Assembly: GCA_021234155.1 (NCBI GenBank)
Contig: JAJEKV010000077.1
Span: forward strand, 4,206,496 to 4,270,495
Length of the DNA stretch: 64,000 nucleotides
Direction of reading: 5' to 3'
From: Isoetes taiwanensis
Taxonomy: Eukaryota > Streptophyta > Lycopodiopsida > Isoetales > Isoetaceae
Position numbers and translations under genes: made by a program. Under the pieces are notes generated by a model. The model did no database searches and was not told where the DNA came from. It was given only the letters and a program-made list of their open reading frames with translations. Positions 22,906-33,165 of the stretch are shown here, piece after piece. Position 1 is the stretch's first letter. The number at the start of each line of letters is the position of its first letter.

Positions 22906-23883
22906 AAAATTTTGCTGCCGGGTTCAATATATTCTATCTCCGCTTAGTGGTGTCTTTCTTTTAGTTTGCATTTGCAGTGATGGATGACTATAGCCTACTG
23001 GTCTTCGTGGACAATAAAAACCCATTCAGTTCAATTCCTTTCGAAATTGAGAATTGATCCTTTCAAATGGTTCTATACTTGTTGGTGATCAAGGTGCATA
23101 AATTTAAACTCATATTGGGGGAACTAGTGTTTCATAATCAGCTTTTAAGCTGCATGTACCTTGTTATTCTGTAATGCATTGTTCCGTGTTGAACAATTTA
23201 CCATCAGATACAATAATAAATGGTTCAGTATTCTGATATATTATTTAATGGTACCATTATGGATCTGATGCATTGATCTTTATATTCCAAAATATCTGAA
23301 ATATATTTCTCTACCTTTGAATGAGTTTGATAAGATTAACATTTTGATAAACCAATGTATATATGTATCTGACTAAGAATAGAGGAGTTGTGGTAATTCA
23401 CATATCTATTTTTATGACATGCAAGTTGCCGCAGAATTTTACTATTTGCAATGTATCCACCCAGTTTATAAAATTTTCTTCTTTTCTTGCTTTTCCAAGA
23501 TAAATTGTTGGTTGCAAGCCATAATTATCTTCTGGAGTTGTTTATAGACTTTACTGCAAGGGGTCAATTCATCACGCCAGTTCAGATCTTTGTCTTAGCT
23601 TAAACAAAACCTGGAATGTTTTGTTTCCTTAGTTGAAGCATAGAAGATTTTAAATTTACTAGAAGAGAATGGAGATTGCCCATATCATGAGACACATAAG
23701 TGCCATGGTAAAGACTGGCATAATTAAACAATCGAGAGAAGATGACACCCTTTCCATGACAAAAGCAAACAACAACCTATTAGATAATCAATCTAGGTGT
23801 TGACGAAAATATCACCCGCACATCCACCTAGTATCAATATGCAGAGACATGCATTCTACATTAAAATCACAACGTTAATGATT
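22906..23883. other. AT-rich spacer
   Basis: No gene or repeat recognised. Stops in all frames. Confidence 0.4.
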
Positions 23884-24320
23884 TGCCCTTCGGGGCATGG
23901 TCTAATGGCAGGACCTTAAACTGCCATCCTCGAGGTCACGGGTTCAAACTTGGCCAATATTGGTCTAGTATGGGGACTTTAAAAATCCATTGCCCCAAGG
24001 CCAGGGGTTCAAGTATGAACAACAGGTCCTGTAGTAGAGACTTTAGATCTGCCATATGTACTTGTCGATAATCAGATGCAAAGCAACTCCTAATATATCG
24101 CGTCTAGCGCCTAGGTAGTGGATTGACTTCCATGTGATATGGCGCCTAGCGCCTAGGTAGTGGATTAGCTTCCATGTGATAGTAGAATAAAGTGATGTAG
24201 AATGTATTATGATGTGATAATGAATAGAATGACGTCTTTCGATTAAAAAAAACATCATCCTTCAATAAAAAATGATATTGAATAGAATGACGTCTTTCAA
24301 TAAAAAAAAAAAAAAAAAAA
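23884..24320 (+). mobile_element. tRNA-derived SINE (family 3) with A-tail
   Basis: A box GGGCATGGTCTAATGGCAGG (23,893-23,912) and B box CACGGGTTCAAACTT (23,938-23,952) have spacing close to a real tRNA, but the acceptor and anticodon stems do not fold into a full tRNA. The body ends in an A-rich tail, with GAATAGAATGACGTCTTTC occurring twice before two A runs (24,246-24,255 and 24,302-24,320). The duplicated tail suggests an internal tandem or a second copy inserted in the tail. Confidence 0.55.
24094..24180 (+). repeat. Two tandem ~43-bp units inside the SINE
   Basis: CTAGCGCCTAGGTAGTGGAT and then CTTCCATGTGAT occur twice in direct orientation. Confidence 0.75.
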
Positions 24321-24323
24321 TGT

Positions 24324-24377
24324 TAATGCTTACGCGGAATCATGAGAAGGTAATGCTTACGCGGAATCATGAGAAGG
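24324..24377 (+). repeat. Two tandem 27-bp units
   Basis: TAATGCTTACGCGGAATCAT plus GAGAAGG is repeated exactly twice, directly after the A-tail. Confidence 0.9.
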
Positions 24378-25122
24378 TAAAATCGAATCGAACTCGTTCC
24401 ATTTAGCTTGTACATGGCAAAATACGAGAGGGGCATTTGACAAGAATATTAATCTGAAAATTTCCTTCTAGGGTATGGTCTCCATATCTCGCGCACTTAA
24501 GAGCAGATCATAAAAATGGAGACACGGCCAAACTCAAAATTGTTTAAAAATGGATGTTTTGGATTCCTAACCTGTTTGCATTTCACGTGAACCCAAAATT
24601 GTCATATTCTGACATACCTGCAAAAAGTTAGAGTAGGCGTAACATTAGGGGTCTGATGGCCCCCTTCGTGGGAGGGGTCTCCTTCTATCGCGCAGGGGTC
24701 TCCATCCTCTTCTCCAAAGCTTTTTAAGGAGATTTAAGAAACAAATGTGGCAAATTTTTACATTCCCAAAAAAGCCCTTCAAAATAGCTTTCACATTCAC
24801 GTGTCCATGTCCTAAACATAGATGGGAAAGAGAAATTATAACACTTTTATTCCGGACCCACCTCGCGCATTTCCACCCATAAATAGTGCTAGTTATGCCG
24901 TGTTATAGTACAAACAAATCTTGTCCATTGATTTTTTATGTTAACAGTCTGCAAAATATGTTACAATATGTTAGCAGGGAGGGGGGTGGACGGTAAGGGT
25001 GCATGCGCTATAGGAGGCAACCCCACCCTATTCTATTCTATTTATTCTATTCCAAGTTTGCCTAGGTAGCAGGAGGCGGTAGGCTATGGAAGCCGATACG
25101 GATTCTTCAACCAAGCTTAGCT
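24378..25122. other. Region upstream of the MGST3 gene
   Basis: Probable promoter and 5' untranslated region of the following gene. It contains a CTATT-rich stretch at 25,023-25,050. I do not see a confident TATA box at a fixed distance, and the transcription start cannot be placed. Confidence 0.3.
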
Positions 25123-25939
25123 ATGGCGGAACTGCCCGTGGACGGTTCCTTTGGATGGGTGGTGATGGTTTTGATTGCCAACTGCATCCTAAACGGTTGG
25201 ATGGCGTACCAGGTTTTCAAAGCAAGGAAGAAGTACGTCTTCTGCCCTAATTTATAAGCTAATTACATAGTCTTTTCTGCTTGCTTCCTCTTTCTGCCTG
25301 GAAATGTAGTTCTCCTGCTCTAACCTGTTTAGGGCAAAAGTTTGAGACCTAATTTTGGATTACTTTCTTCCTTCTGCATTTGGTGCAGATATAAAGTTCG
25401 TTACCCTGCATTATATGCCAATGAAAATGAGAACAAAGATGCCAAGGTCTTCAACTGTATTCAAGTGAGTCTGCAAGAACAAGGGTCAATCAGAGCTCTG
25501 TTTTGCCACCTTTGAGTGAATTATTTTGTTTTTTAATAACAGAGGGGACATCAGAATTGTCTGGAGTTCATGGCTATGTTCTTTGCTCTTTTGCTGCTAG
25601 GAGGTGTGCAGGTATGTTAAACGACATCTGTTAATTGTTATATCTTCTCTAAAAGGCTCTTGTCTTAAAGATTCTGTGCTGTTTTACAGCATCCAATTGT
25701 TGCGAGTTTATTTGGCACTATGTATATCGTTGCTCGATATTCATACTTCATTTCATATTCCAAGGGAGACCCTAGGAAGAGATTTGAAACTTTGGGGTAT
25801 GCATGTAAATTTGCTTGTTTGGTAATTTGTTCTGCCCTTATTGACCAGTTCTCTGTTTGGCAGAGGGTTATTTTTCGTTGGACTTGCTGGACTGGCTGTA
25901 TGCACTCTTTCTTTTGGTTTCCATTTGCTACTAAACTAA
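25123..25939 (+). CDS. MGST3: Microsomal glutathione S-transferase 3 (MAPEG family), five exons
   Basis: Five exons join in frame: 25,123-25,232, 25,389-25,464, 25,543-25,611, 25,690-25,796 and 25,864-25,939. All four introns start GT and end AG. The product is 145 residues, the usual length for plant MGST3-like proteins. It begins MAELPVDGSFGWVVMVLIA with a first membrane helix. It then has the family signature region: VFNCIQRGHQNCLEF, a second helix (FFALLLLGG), a third (SLFGTMYIVAR) with YSYFISYSKGDPRKRF, and a final glycine-rich helix (FFVGLAGLAVC). The family conjugates glutathione to lipophilic electrophiles and reduces lipid hydroperoxides in endoplasmic reticulum and outer mitochondrial membranes. 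The start is the first ATG in a clear AGCTATGGCGG context. No defect is visible, so this is the best-supported functional gene in the window. Confidence 0.95.
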
Positions 25940-27435
25940 ATAGTGTCTCTAAAGCATACGCATACTGCAATTGTAATTTCTGTTAGAAGGAAATTACATG
26001 CTGAAATTAAACAGTTACTTTATGATGTATATAATGTTTTGAATTATGAATGCTTACATGATGACAAATATTCATCTTGTGCTAATCTAGACTTTTTTGA
26101 CAAAAATTGCTTTCTCCTCCTCGATTTGATAAAGAAGTTGCTATTGCAATAGATGGTTGCCCTCGGCACGAGTTCTTCTTGCATGCCATAAATGACCTAC
26201 AAAAGAAAAAGAATCCTAGAACACTTCATTTTTTATAAAGACTTGGGCACCAAAATTTGAGGAACCATGTCCATTAGCATGTTCTAAAACTTTCTATGAA
26301 CAAAACTATATCCTTAGAGGACGTGGTAGTGTTGATCATATCTTGAAAATCAAGGGAAAATGTGGATGCACAATAAGGTTTGCAAATTTTCTTTGGAGTA
26401 TGATTCTGGCAATGGTTTCGCGAGGAAAAGGGGTTTCTGTTTCATTTGTAAATTGTGTCCATGGTCCCGAATTAGACATTTCTTATATGCATGTGTTTTT
26501 CTATATTTGATCTCGCTTGGCTTGGGCGTGGACGAGGCGCTTAAGTAGGTGCGAGGGGCAACACACAAACAAATCATACATGGAGGCTGTTTTAGTTTTG
26601 TTTTGATTTTGGTTGTCGAGATCTCGCGAGGATGGCTCATTCACGTAAGGCGAGAGGATTAGGGTGTAGATAGAAGGCGAGATTAGGCGAGGATTCACCG
26701 TTGTCTTTCTTCGGCATCATCGGATTCGGCCCCGATCGTCATCTTCCTTCACATTCGACGGCCAGCGAGAGATTTCCATACTTTTCGTGGATTTTTCGGG
26801 GATTATACTCGGGTTTTCGTGGATTGTTGGCCGGCGATGGGCCACAATCTTCTTCGACCGCTGCTCTGCTCTTCTACCGCGGGTGGTCTTATCTCTGTTT
26901 AATGAATGCAATGGTGTTAGTGCATTTTTTATGTGTATAGATTGAAGTATACCATATATGTATGTACGTATTATGGTCGTATAGGGTGCGCAAACTAATA
27001 AGTGGGTCTGATGTGGAAATTCCACAGCCCTTCATTTGGCATTCATGGAACTATGCTTGGATCCAATGATCCAAAAAACAATAAGGATAGTGCCATTAAT
27101 TACGAACCAAGAATGAAGGAAATGAAATAGGATAAATGGGGCTCATCCATCTAAAGTAAGCAGTGATATCTTTACGCTAAATTTCTTTTGTCTAGCAACT
27201 TCATTCTTTTAGAGTCACTTAGAATGTCTATACAATTACTTAGAATATATTTTCACTCATCATACAGTGATTGGAAAGAGTTTATCAGTGTAACTTATAG
27301 GTCCATGCATAAGGATCGACATGGAAGTGAGTGCTCATTGTTTTAAGCATATAAGTCTGGTTTTTTTTTGACAAAAACGTCATTTCAAACAACTTATTGG
27401 TGGAACTTGAGGAGCAATGATATTTTCTAATCCTA
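25940..27435. other. Downstream spacer, nothing recognised
   Basis: The first few hundred bases are probably the MGST3 3' untranslated region. A moderately GC-rich stretch at 26,620-26,900 has open frames but no domain that I recognise. Confidence 0.35.
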
Positions 27436-27439
27436 CTTT

Positions 27440-27770
27440 ATGCAAGTGGAGACTGTACTTGAACATGGACTAAACTTCCTCAAGAATGACCTTAGCTTTG
27501 AAAATATATATGTCTATATGTTTCATCTATTGAGAGAATATGCAAGCTTGTTGAGATTTAAGCCACAAGTGCCTCCGGGAGCTCTATTTGTGAAACCACA
27601 TACAATATTGTGAATGGTGGATCCTATTCAAAGAGAACTATTGTCGCATACCTTGAAAGACAATATACATATTCCCGAACCTTGCTTCATGCCTCCTCCT
27701 GACCCACAACTCTTAAACAAGAGAATTGCCTCTGAAGAAACAGCCAAGTCTAATGCCATGAGGTTATTTC
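27440..27770 (+). pseudogene. CAP10-type protein O-glucosyltransferase gene fragment
   Basis: The plus-strand translation reads GLNFLKNDLSFENIYVYMFH, then LLREYASLLRFKPQVPPGA, a stop, and later a PEPCFMPPPDPQLL phrase. In plant O-glucosyltransferase rumi homologues (CAP10 domain, formerly DUF821) the C-terminal part reads Y-YMFHLL-EYA-LL-FKP-PPGA followed by a PC-LPPP-P-L segment, so the match is collinear. Only the last part of the domain is here, there is at least one in-frame stop, and the sequence then dissolves into tandem repeats. The family transfers glucose or xylose to proteins in the secretory pathway. This copy cannot. Confidence 0.6.
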
Positions 27771-27886
27771 TTCACTAGCTTAATTGTGATCCCAAATCTA
27801 ATGCCAGTGAGGTTATTCTTCACTAGCTTAACTGTGATTCCAAGTCTAATGCCATGAGGTTATTTCTTCACTAACTTAATTGTGAT
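27744..27886 (+). repeat. Three tandem ~48-bp units
   Basis: The phrase TCTAATGCCATGAGGTTATT, then TCTTCACTAGCTTAATTGTG, occurs three times with small changes. The first unit overlaps the end of the glucosyltransferase fragment, so part of that gene has been tandemly amplified. Confidence 0.85.
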
Positions 27887-27889
27887 ATG

Positions 27890-29140
27890 CCACAAGTCAA
27901 TAGATATAGAGTGCATGACCCACCCTTGTTCGTACCCAACACGAGAGTACAATAGAGAGAGTAGCTAGGCTCCTTTTCTAGGTCCGTCGATTCTTTGTGA
28001 GAGGTGGGTTCGGTCCTCGAAGGCCTGTTATAGCTCTCTTCAACCTGCTCATGGCTAGATCGATCGGTTTCGGGTCAAACACACACGATTTTGTAGATAT
28101 TTTTAATGTATGTGAAAGGACCATACGGTACTTTGTATTTTTTATTTGCCAAAGCAAGATTTCTACTAGCCTTTTGCTATACATGATGTAATAATAATGT
28201 CCACGTTCTTCTTATCTTATCTTAAATGTCCATGTTCATCTTATCTTATCTTAAATGTTTTTGCTTCTTTTCGCTTTTAAGATGTATGCATCATTCTGGC
28301 ATGCAGAGTGGGTGTCATGCCTATCATCAGACTCGATGGATTTATGGTTGGAAGAGCATCTTCAATAGTTCAAACAAAGGACATAAAGCCCCGAGAAAGG
28401 TCTTCTATGAATGCACAGCTTTATCTTGATAAATTTCTAGGGTCGAGATGCAAGTTGTCAACATACAAACCATCTGAGAAGCTCCTTCTCCATGATTGTT
28501 GCCATTAGTAGACAATGCTAGGCAGCAATTTCAGGCTCAGAAGACTGCATATATTTCGTCCAGAACACTACCTCTTATCAAAAGCCCAAAAAGTCTGAGG
28601 TTGTTGGATGAGCCCGTATGACCCAAAGTCCTTCCATCAGTACGTTGGCACATCCTAGCGTTGCTGCTGTTAAGGATGGCTATGATAAATTACCATAGTA
28701 TTGATTATATGCAAACACGATCATAAGTACATGAGAACAAGATTACAAGATTTGAACTTAAGGCTACCTCAACTGGTCTTACATCCTGCTTTGGCAACGG
28801 AATAAATGCACCTATCGCTTGACCAATGTCACCTGCACAACTAGCATAGGATTGGAAGTTCAATGGATGGCACCACAGATTTCGTGACCTCTATTACTAC
28901 ATTCAATGGATCTACATCCTTGTCATGAACGGTGGCTCTCTTTACCACGAATAGGTTATACAATTGAAATTGAAACCTGCATATAAAAACAAAAAAACAA
29001 GCAAAAAATACATGAAAATGGTGCTATTTCCGACATGAAATGTCAATATTAGGTCTAGGGGAGAAAATGGCGCTTCACACTATATGGTTTGTTGTCTTCC
29101 ACACTACATAATTTATTGTCTTCTTGATTAACAACAAATA
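27890..29140. other. Spacer with a short tandem repeat
   Basis: A ~30-bp unit (AATGTCCACGTTCTTCTTAT, then CTTATCTTA) is duplicated at 28,197-28,258. No gene recognised. Open frames at 28,226-28,508 overlap in two frames and look accidental. Confidence 0.4.
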
Positions 29141-29141
29141 T

Positions 29142-29555
29142 TATTATTTTTTTTTTTTTTGAGAGAAAGGAATTTTTATATTATATAATAATAAGAGGTA
29201 CAATGCTTCATACTCATGGAGGGTTACTACTGGAGTAACCTCAACATCTTCGTCCTCTACAAGCAGAAGCTTATTAGTTATAGAAACTTATTAGATGCTT
29301 ATAAGAAGCACACTAATAAAACTGTGTAAGATGTCCTTGAAGCTCCTGTATTTCTCCCACTTAGTAACCAGATAATGTGCATAATACAAGGGCAAACCCT
29401 GCAAGGCTCCCGAAAGAAGAAACTGAAGCAGCAAAATCATAAGGATCTTCCAAAGTAATGAAACTGAGAAGAGATATTTGCCTTTGCGAGTGCAAAGTTA
29501 GCTTCATCTTTATGTAATAGCTCCAAACTGTAATGATGCTCAAGCATAGAGCAAG
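29142..29555 (-). mobile_element. Possible minus-strand retroposon 3' end
   Basis: A T run at about 29,145-29,160, followed by GAGAGAAAGGAATTTTTATA, reads on the minus strand as an A-tail after an AT-rich 3' untranslated end, as in plant LINEs. No reverse transcriptase is readable upstream on that strand, so this is only a suggestion. Confidence 0.25.
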
Positions 29556-29787
29556 CACTCGCTCAAACGTTTCAGTATTTGAGCATCCCCAATTAAGCAT
29601 ATCAGTACTTAAATTGGTTATAAAATTCTTGGCATAGCAGTACCAAGAAATGAGTGCTTAAAGAATAAATTCACTCGCTCAAACATTTCAGTATTTAAGC
29701 ATCCCCAATTAAGCATATCAGTACTTAAATTGGTTATGAATTTCTTGGCATAGTAGTACCAAGAAATAAGTGCTTAAGGAATCAAGA
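29556..29787 (+). repeat. Tandem duplication, 116-bp period
   Basis: Two direct copies start CACTCGCTCAAACRTTTCAG at 29,556 and 29,672. They stay collinear to the end (CCAAGAAATRAGTGCTTAA) with only a handful of differences, so the duplication is recent relative to its surroundings. Confidence 0.9.
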
Positions 29788-30056
29788 AGCATGTAAAACC
29801 ATCATACAACCTGTTGTTTTTCTACATTCAAATCAATTCTCACTAGTTTTGGGCTAATCCAAACGAATTTGCTATCCAAGAAATCTTTCTGATCATGCAA
29901 ACATAACCTGTACCTTTCTGCTAGAAGGAAAGAGCGGAAGAAAGAGCTGACCATCTAGTAAAAGAACCTGGATAAAGGAAAAATTTGATGCTAAATCTAC
30001 AAGAAGCTTCTCTCACCAGATTTACGTCTCATCTGCTCCACCTTATAGGCCACATT

Positions 30057-30401
30057 TCACCTTTTTAGTGTGTATCTGTACGAACCAGACAGCCCCAAAT
30101 AATCCCAAAAAGGATCTGTTGAATCTGTCTCTTCATCCAAAAGAACATTTGTTCTAAAAAGCAAAGAGCAGAAAGCCACGTTAGTGGCATACGGCGAATT
30201 CTGGTAAGACCCACCATAAAACATCTCCAAGAAACAACATCGAGAGCAGAAATCAGGATCTTTGCAAATGGCCAGGCCTCTGCTAGCATCAGAAGGCAGA
30301 AAGATTGGGCCAAGGTCGTTGCCGCAGTGCCGGAATGTGAAAGAGAGGGGTGGACTCCCTTTCACGGCCGCCCTAGCCGCAGGCAGAGGAGCAGGCGCCA
30401 A
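30057..30401 (-). CDS. Unrecognised ORF, 114 codons
   Basis: An open frame reads MAPAPLPAARAAVKGSPPLS and later a cysteine-bearing CKDPDFCSRCCFLEMF. I do not recognise a family, and an alternative frame is also open for 82 codons over the same bases. It may be chance or an exon of an unknown gene. Nothing in the neighbourhood supports expression. Confidence 0.15.
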   Translation of the reverse strand: MAPAPLPAARAAVKGSPPLSFTFRHCGNDLGPIFLPSDASRGLAICKDPDFCSRCCFLEMFYGGSYQNSPYATNVAFCSLLFRTNVLLDEETDSTDPFWDYLGLSGSYRYTLKR

Positions 30402-30860
30402 GATTCATTCGAGAACTGTGCCACTGCTCAACAACCATTAACAACAAATATGACCATTGCAAGGCTTAACATGGATGGCTATCAAAATATGCATGCCATA
30501 CCATTCATGTACTATTACTATGCCTCTTTCATCCAGCAGATGATGCTGAAGATCCCTTGAAGGACTAGAAATCAAAACAATGCAATGACCAATAAATATT
30601 ATTCCATTCATTTGTTTTATGTAAGTGGCGAACCACCAACTTAAATAATGGAGCCGTAACATCATTTTACCCTGGTTATGTCTCTATCGTCAGAGAAATC
30701 CCAAACAATCTCTGTCGTCTAAGTATCACAAAGTGCCACAAAACTGTAACTAATCCTATACAATCTCAACCACATATTTAGAATATTTTATTGGACATTA
30801 TTATATTCAAATCAAATCAAGGCCTTCTATATGTCACTCCACCCTCCACAAGAGGGTTGC

Positions 30861-31000
30861 TGTGATGCTCCCCGAACCTATACGATGCTCTTATCATATA
30901 AATACAGAACATTCCTCTCCCATGGCGGCTCCATCACCACGGAAAGGCCCTCCGTCTGACTTGGACCACTTGTGATGGGCAAGTGTCGGGGCAAAGGACA
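30861..31000 (+). repeat. Left arm of ~140-bp inverted repeat within the LTR
   Basis: It matches the inverse complement of 32,290-32,428 over its full length, with about 15 differences counted by eye and no large gap. It includes CTCTCCCATGGCG, GACCACTTGTGATGGGCAAG and the LTR terminus. Confidence 0.85.
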
Positions 31001-32289
31001 TAGAGGTGTCATTCGTCCCAGGCCTTCTATGAGAATCCTATACAGTGGAAGCACACGTACATGTTAGCACCTTGCAACAATACAAATAAATAATATACCA
31101 CCACGAAAGATGGTCCATCTATCATCAATACGAACAACAATATGATACCAATATACATAGGAAATGCACCATAGTGAGGCTTCTACCCCGGATTTAGATT
31201 CAAGAGGGTCGACTGACCGTCAGGAGCTCCAGATAACAACAGATAGAAGCATAACATGGCATTGGCTGGCATCGAACAAGGGTAGTCCACTCCGTCCGTC
31301 CCTCCTGTGCACACTTTGCAGATAGGCTGAAACATGCTACGACGTAATTGTAGCCTTTCGGAGTCGTAATCTCATGGAGTCACCCCATGAGACTGCTCCA
31401 GGTTACATGTCTCCGGTTCGTTGATGCATGAAAGGGATGAATCCCCTCCAAAGCATGATGGTTACATGGGCGGATCGTGGAACCACTGGCACACACGCAT
31501 CCGTATCCGACTTACCCCCCTAAATCTAAAGGCTGGCTCACCACGCCCGTTCGAGTTAAGGACACTCCAATGGCCATATCATGTAACCTAGGGATTGTCA
31601 GACCCATACCCGCCCCCTTCAGTGACCAATTATAAGCCTAGTACACTATAGGAATCGTGTAGCCATGCTAGGCAAGATCTCACCTCCGTTTCTCCATCAT
31701 ACCCATTATCCGGTGCTGAATCACAACATAGCATCCACAGCCAGGTGGGCTCTTATGCAAAGGCCGTATATACTGTGTTTTAAGGGTTCTAACTAGGAAC
31801 ATCTCTCCTTCTAAATGGCCTTTAGATCTCTACCCCCCGTTAATCCCCACAACACAAGAGGAACAGAAAGAAAACTATCACAACACATACATCCATCCAT
31901 CTCTTCAAATAGAACATGAAATAGATTAATCATCGATCTAAACAACCAAGGGTCTATCTAGACTCTCAAGCTAACTAAGCCTACAAACCAGAATCTGAGC
32001 TAGATTTCCCATCTCTCAGGTTCTTCATGCTCTACTAGTTGAATAGGCTCCTCCTCCTTCTCCAATTGCCCCCAAATCAAATTGAGGCAAATTGGTGTGG
32101 AAGCTCCAATTTGGGTGACCCAAAATTAGCAGATCTGCCTTGCCCAATCGATTTGGGCCAGGTGGCAATTCTAGATTAGTTATCATTAACTAATTTAATA
32201 TTTTAGCCTTTTTAATTTAGGTTAAGCCCTAAATTGGAATTAGGATTTAGGGTTAGGTTTCCACCTTAATAATTAATGAGTTATACATA

Positions 32290-32428
32290 GTCCTTCACCC
32301 GGACACTTGCCCATCACAAGTGGTCCGAGTCAGACTGAGGCCCTTTCTGTAGTGATGGAGTCGCCATGGGAGAGGAATTTTCCGTATTTATATGATGGGA
32401 GCATCGTGTAGGTTCGGGGAGCGTCACA
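32290..32428 (-). repeat. Right arm of ~140-bp inverted repeat within the LTR
   Basis: Inverse partner of the left arm. It ends at the LTR 3' end, directly before the primer-binding site. Confidence 0.85.
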
Positions 32429-32429
32429 A

Positions 32430-32442
32430 TGGTATCAGAGCC
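32430..32442 (+). other. Primer-binding site for initiator Met-tRNA
   Basis: TGGTATCAGAGCC follows the LTR after one spacer base. This is the standard plant retrotransposon primer-binding site, complementary to the 3' end of initiator methionine tRNA. It fixes the LTR's 3' end and its plus orientation. Confidence 0.9.
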
Positions 32443-32933
32443 ATGATTTTAGTAGACCAGGTCATAGCACTAGCCATATTCTAACTCGTTAGATCGATAG
32501 TTAGTAGGGGACTTTTAACTTAGGAAAATTACCCCATTTTTGTAGGTAGTATCAATTTTGGCCTAGGTATGTGAGGATTGAGTTAGTTAGGAAGTATATT
32601 GTGAAATATAAGTCAACATTATTGCCGTCATGTAGTACTTCTCGAGGGTGGTAGTGGATTAGAATCCAATTTAGGAGTTTCTACCTCGCTCAGAGGAGTT
32701 TCCTTACATTGCTCATCGACAACGTTCAATAATATGGTCGGGAGAATTCATTTCTTGATGACAATAATAACCTTTAGGGTGAGCGCACCTTGCCATGTTG
32801 CACAAGTCCGACGGATTTGTCGCTACACAACATTGGTTTGGGGAAGGGTGATTACTAGATAGAAGTCTTACTATAGAAAACAAAGATACTATTAATTAAA
32901 TAGAATGAAATGTTATATTCAATGAATGAAACT
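32443..32933 (+). other. Presumed leader and internal remnant of the LTR element
   Basis: Lies directly after the primer-binding site but shows no gag similarity. Stops in all frames. Confidence 0.35.
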
Positions 32934-33010
32934 TATTGTGTTGGTAAGGGGTTTGGTTTTGTCGTGGGATGTCAAGAGTTCAAGTTCCCATAATATACTT
33001 CTATTATAGA
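32934..33010 (+). mobile_element. tRNA-like SINE head
   Basis: A-box-like TGTGTTGGTAAGGGGTTTGG and B-box-like AGAGTTCAAGTTCCC are about 25 bases apart. The 3' end is not defined. Confidence 0.4.
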
Positions 33011-33084
33011 AGAGTTGTTGTCTACGGAAAACAGAGTATTAAATATGTATAAAAAAAATATGAACCATTCTCTTACATTCAAGG

Positions 33085-33165
33085 AAGCTTGGCGTGGTGG
33101 TAAGCGCCTAAGATTAGTGTTGGAAGATCGTGAGTTCAAATTTGTATTAAGGGGCCAAAAAAATT
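33085..33165 (+). mobile_element. tRNA-like SINE head
   Basis: A-box-like TTGGCGTGGTGGTAAGCGCC (about 33,089-33,108) is followed by B-box-like GTGAGTTCAAATTTG (about 33,130-33,144). It differs from the unit just upstream, so the two are separate insertions. Confidence 0.4.

Larger units (their letters stand above)
30861..32428 (+). mobile_element. Long terminal repeat of a gypsy-type retrotransposon, 1,568 bp
   Basis: It starts TGTGATGCTCCCCGAACC and ends GGTTCGGGGAGCGTCACA, so it has the TG...CA ends of an LTR. A perfect primer-binding site follows one base later. TGTGACGC...GCGTCACA termini are familiar from plant Ty3/gypsy LTRs of the Tekay/Del type. A second, decayed copy of the 5' portion lies at 41,956. 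The ends are unusual in being inverted repeats of each other for about 140 bp, listed separately. The partner LTR and the gag-pol genes are not recognisable downstream, so this is the 5' remnant of a broken element. Confidence 0.8.

Noticed and set aside
23893-23952. A functional tRNA gene
   Set aside because: The A and B boxes are good, but the acceptor stem and anticodon arm do not pair, and the sequence continues into a SINE-like body with an A-tail.
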